Source: Clostridia bacterium (GTDB lineage Bacteria; Bacillota; Clostridia; Oscillospirales; Acutalibacteraceae). From it: a stretch of DNA of 6,209 nucleotides. The notes beneath the pieces are model-generated. The model saw nothing but the letters and a program-made list of their open reading frames with translations. It had not been told where the DNA came from and did no database searches. The stretch spans positions 1 through 6,209 of the forward strand of contig CAAEVU010000255.1 in the NCBI GenBank assembly GCA_900759575.1, written 5' to 3'. The position numbers and the translations under genes were made by a program. Shown piece by piece: positions 5,912-6,209 of the stretch; the first letter of the stretch is position 1; the number at the start of each line of letters is the position of its first letter.

Positions 5912-6209
5912 TCAGGTCAGGTCCGCAAAATGCAATTCGGAAAAGGTTTCTTCCCGGGAAACTGCCGATACCATCCATCCACCGGACAGGGAAAACTGAG
6001 AAACCCGCACATCCGGTTCCCGAAAATGGGGCTTCCCATCCTCAAATGTGAAGGAAGCCTTTTGAAACCCACAGGCCATCCCCTGGCCGGAAAGTTTCAT
6101 CACACTTTCCTTTAGCGTCCACAAGGATAGAAACGCGGCGTCCTGGTCCGGTTGGGTGGAAAGCCAAGCTAATTCCTCCGCTGTACACGCCCGCTGGACC
6201 AACCGCGTG
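5912..6209 (-). CDS. 4'-phosphopantetheinyl transferase, Sfp type, C-terminal part (cut by window edge)
   Basis: Sfp-type enzymes move the phosphopantetheine arm from coenzyme A onto a serine of carrier proteins (acyl or peptidyl carrier proteins). About 99 residues are visible before the stop at 5912. They hold the second family motif, WTLKESVMKLSGQG, equivalent to W-x-x-KE-x-x-x-K, whose Glu binds magnesium and whose Lys contacts coenzyme A. Ahead of it is RACTAEELAWL, matching the segment that precedes that motif in Sfp, and after it FQKASFTF, a typical strand of the fold. The first motif (GxDxE) lies beyond the right edge. The frame is open to the edge, so the TTG at 6202 is not treated as a start. 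It could serve primary metabolism (fatty acid synthesis) or a secondary pathway; nothing here shows which. Confidence 0.9.
   Translation of the reverse strand, partial: TRLVQRACTAEELAWLSTQPDQDAAFLSLWTLKESVMKLSGQGMACGFQKASFTFEDGKPHFREPDVRVSQFSLSGGWMVSAVSREETFSELHFADLT

Noticed and set aside
5844..5978. Longer N-terminus for the DUF4830 protein starting at 5978
   Set aside because: It overlaps the end of the phosphopantetheinyl transferase gene and adds 45 residues before the membrane anchor.

Overview
This window looks like chromosomal DNA from a Gram-positive anaerobe of the class Clostridia, most likely the Oscillospiraceae/Ruminococcaceae. The inference rests on the mix of genes (Firmicutes-type ftsE-ftsX, an orphan MsmX/UgpC-type sugar-transporter ATPase, a PucR/CdaR-family regulator, a DUF4830 membrane protein), strong AGGAGG-type ribosome binding sites, a mixed base composition and compact gene spacing. 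No marker gene fixes the genus. All seven genes are on the minus strand, so the window reads right to left.

Right end (6209 to 4436): the C-terminal part of an Sfp-type 4'-phosphopantetheinyl transferase, cut by the window edge; a membrane-anchored DUF4830 protein of unknown function; and rsuA, a 16S rRNA pseudouridine synthase. Spacing is 68 and 28 bases, which fits one transcription unit. The leader of the DUF4830 gene contains nested complementary segments that could fold over its ribosome binding region.

Middle (4435 to 1820): an intergenic region with an inverted repeat and an extended -10 promoter drives the sugar ABC transporter ATPase, which ends in a strong intrinsic terminator. Next comes a separately promoted regulator with a PucR-type C-terminal helix-turn-helix. 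No permease or substrate-binding gene lies next to the ATPase, so it probably powers importers encoded elsewhere, as MsmX does in Bacillus.

Left end (1819 to 1): a 182-base gap holding a long imperfect hairpin, then ftsE and ftsX overlapping by four bases (ATGA). FtsE and FtsX form the membrane complex that activates peptidoglycan hydrolases during growth and division. This FtsE carries an unusual acidic tail of about 95 residues with no lysine or arginine. ftsX runs off the left edge.

No mobile element, CRISPR array, RNA gene or clearly new multi-gene system is visible. The most notable features are the FtsE tail and the RNA structures or palindromes in the gaps. No stretch longer than 300 bases lacks a gene.
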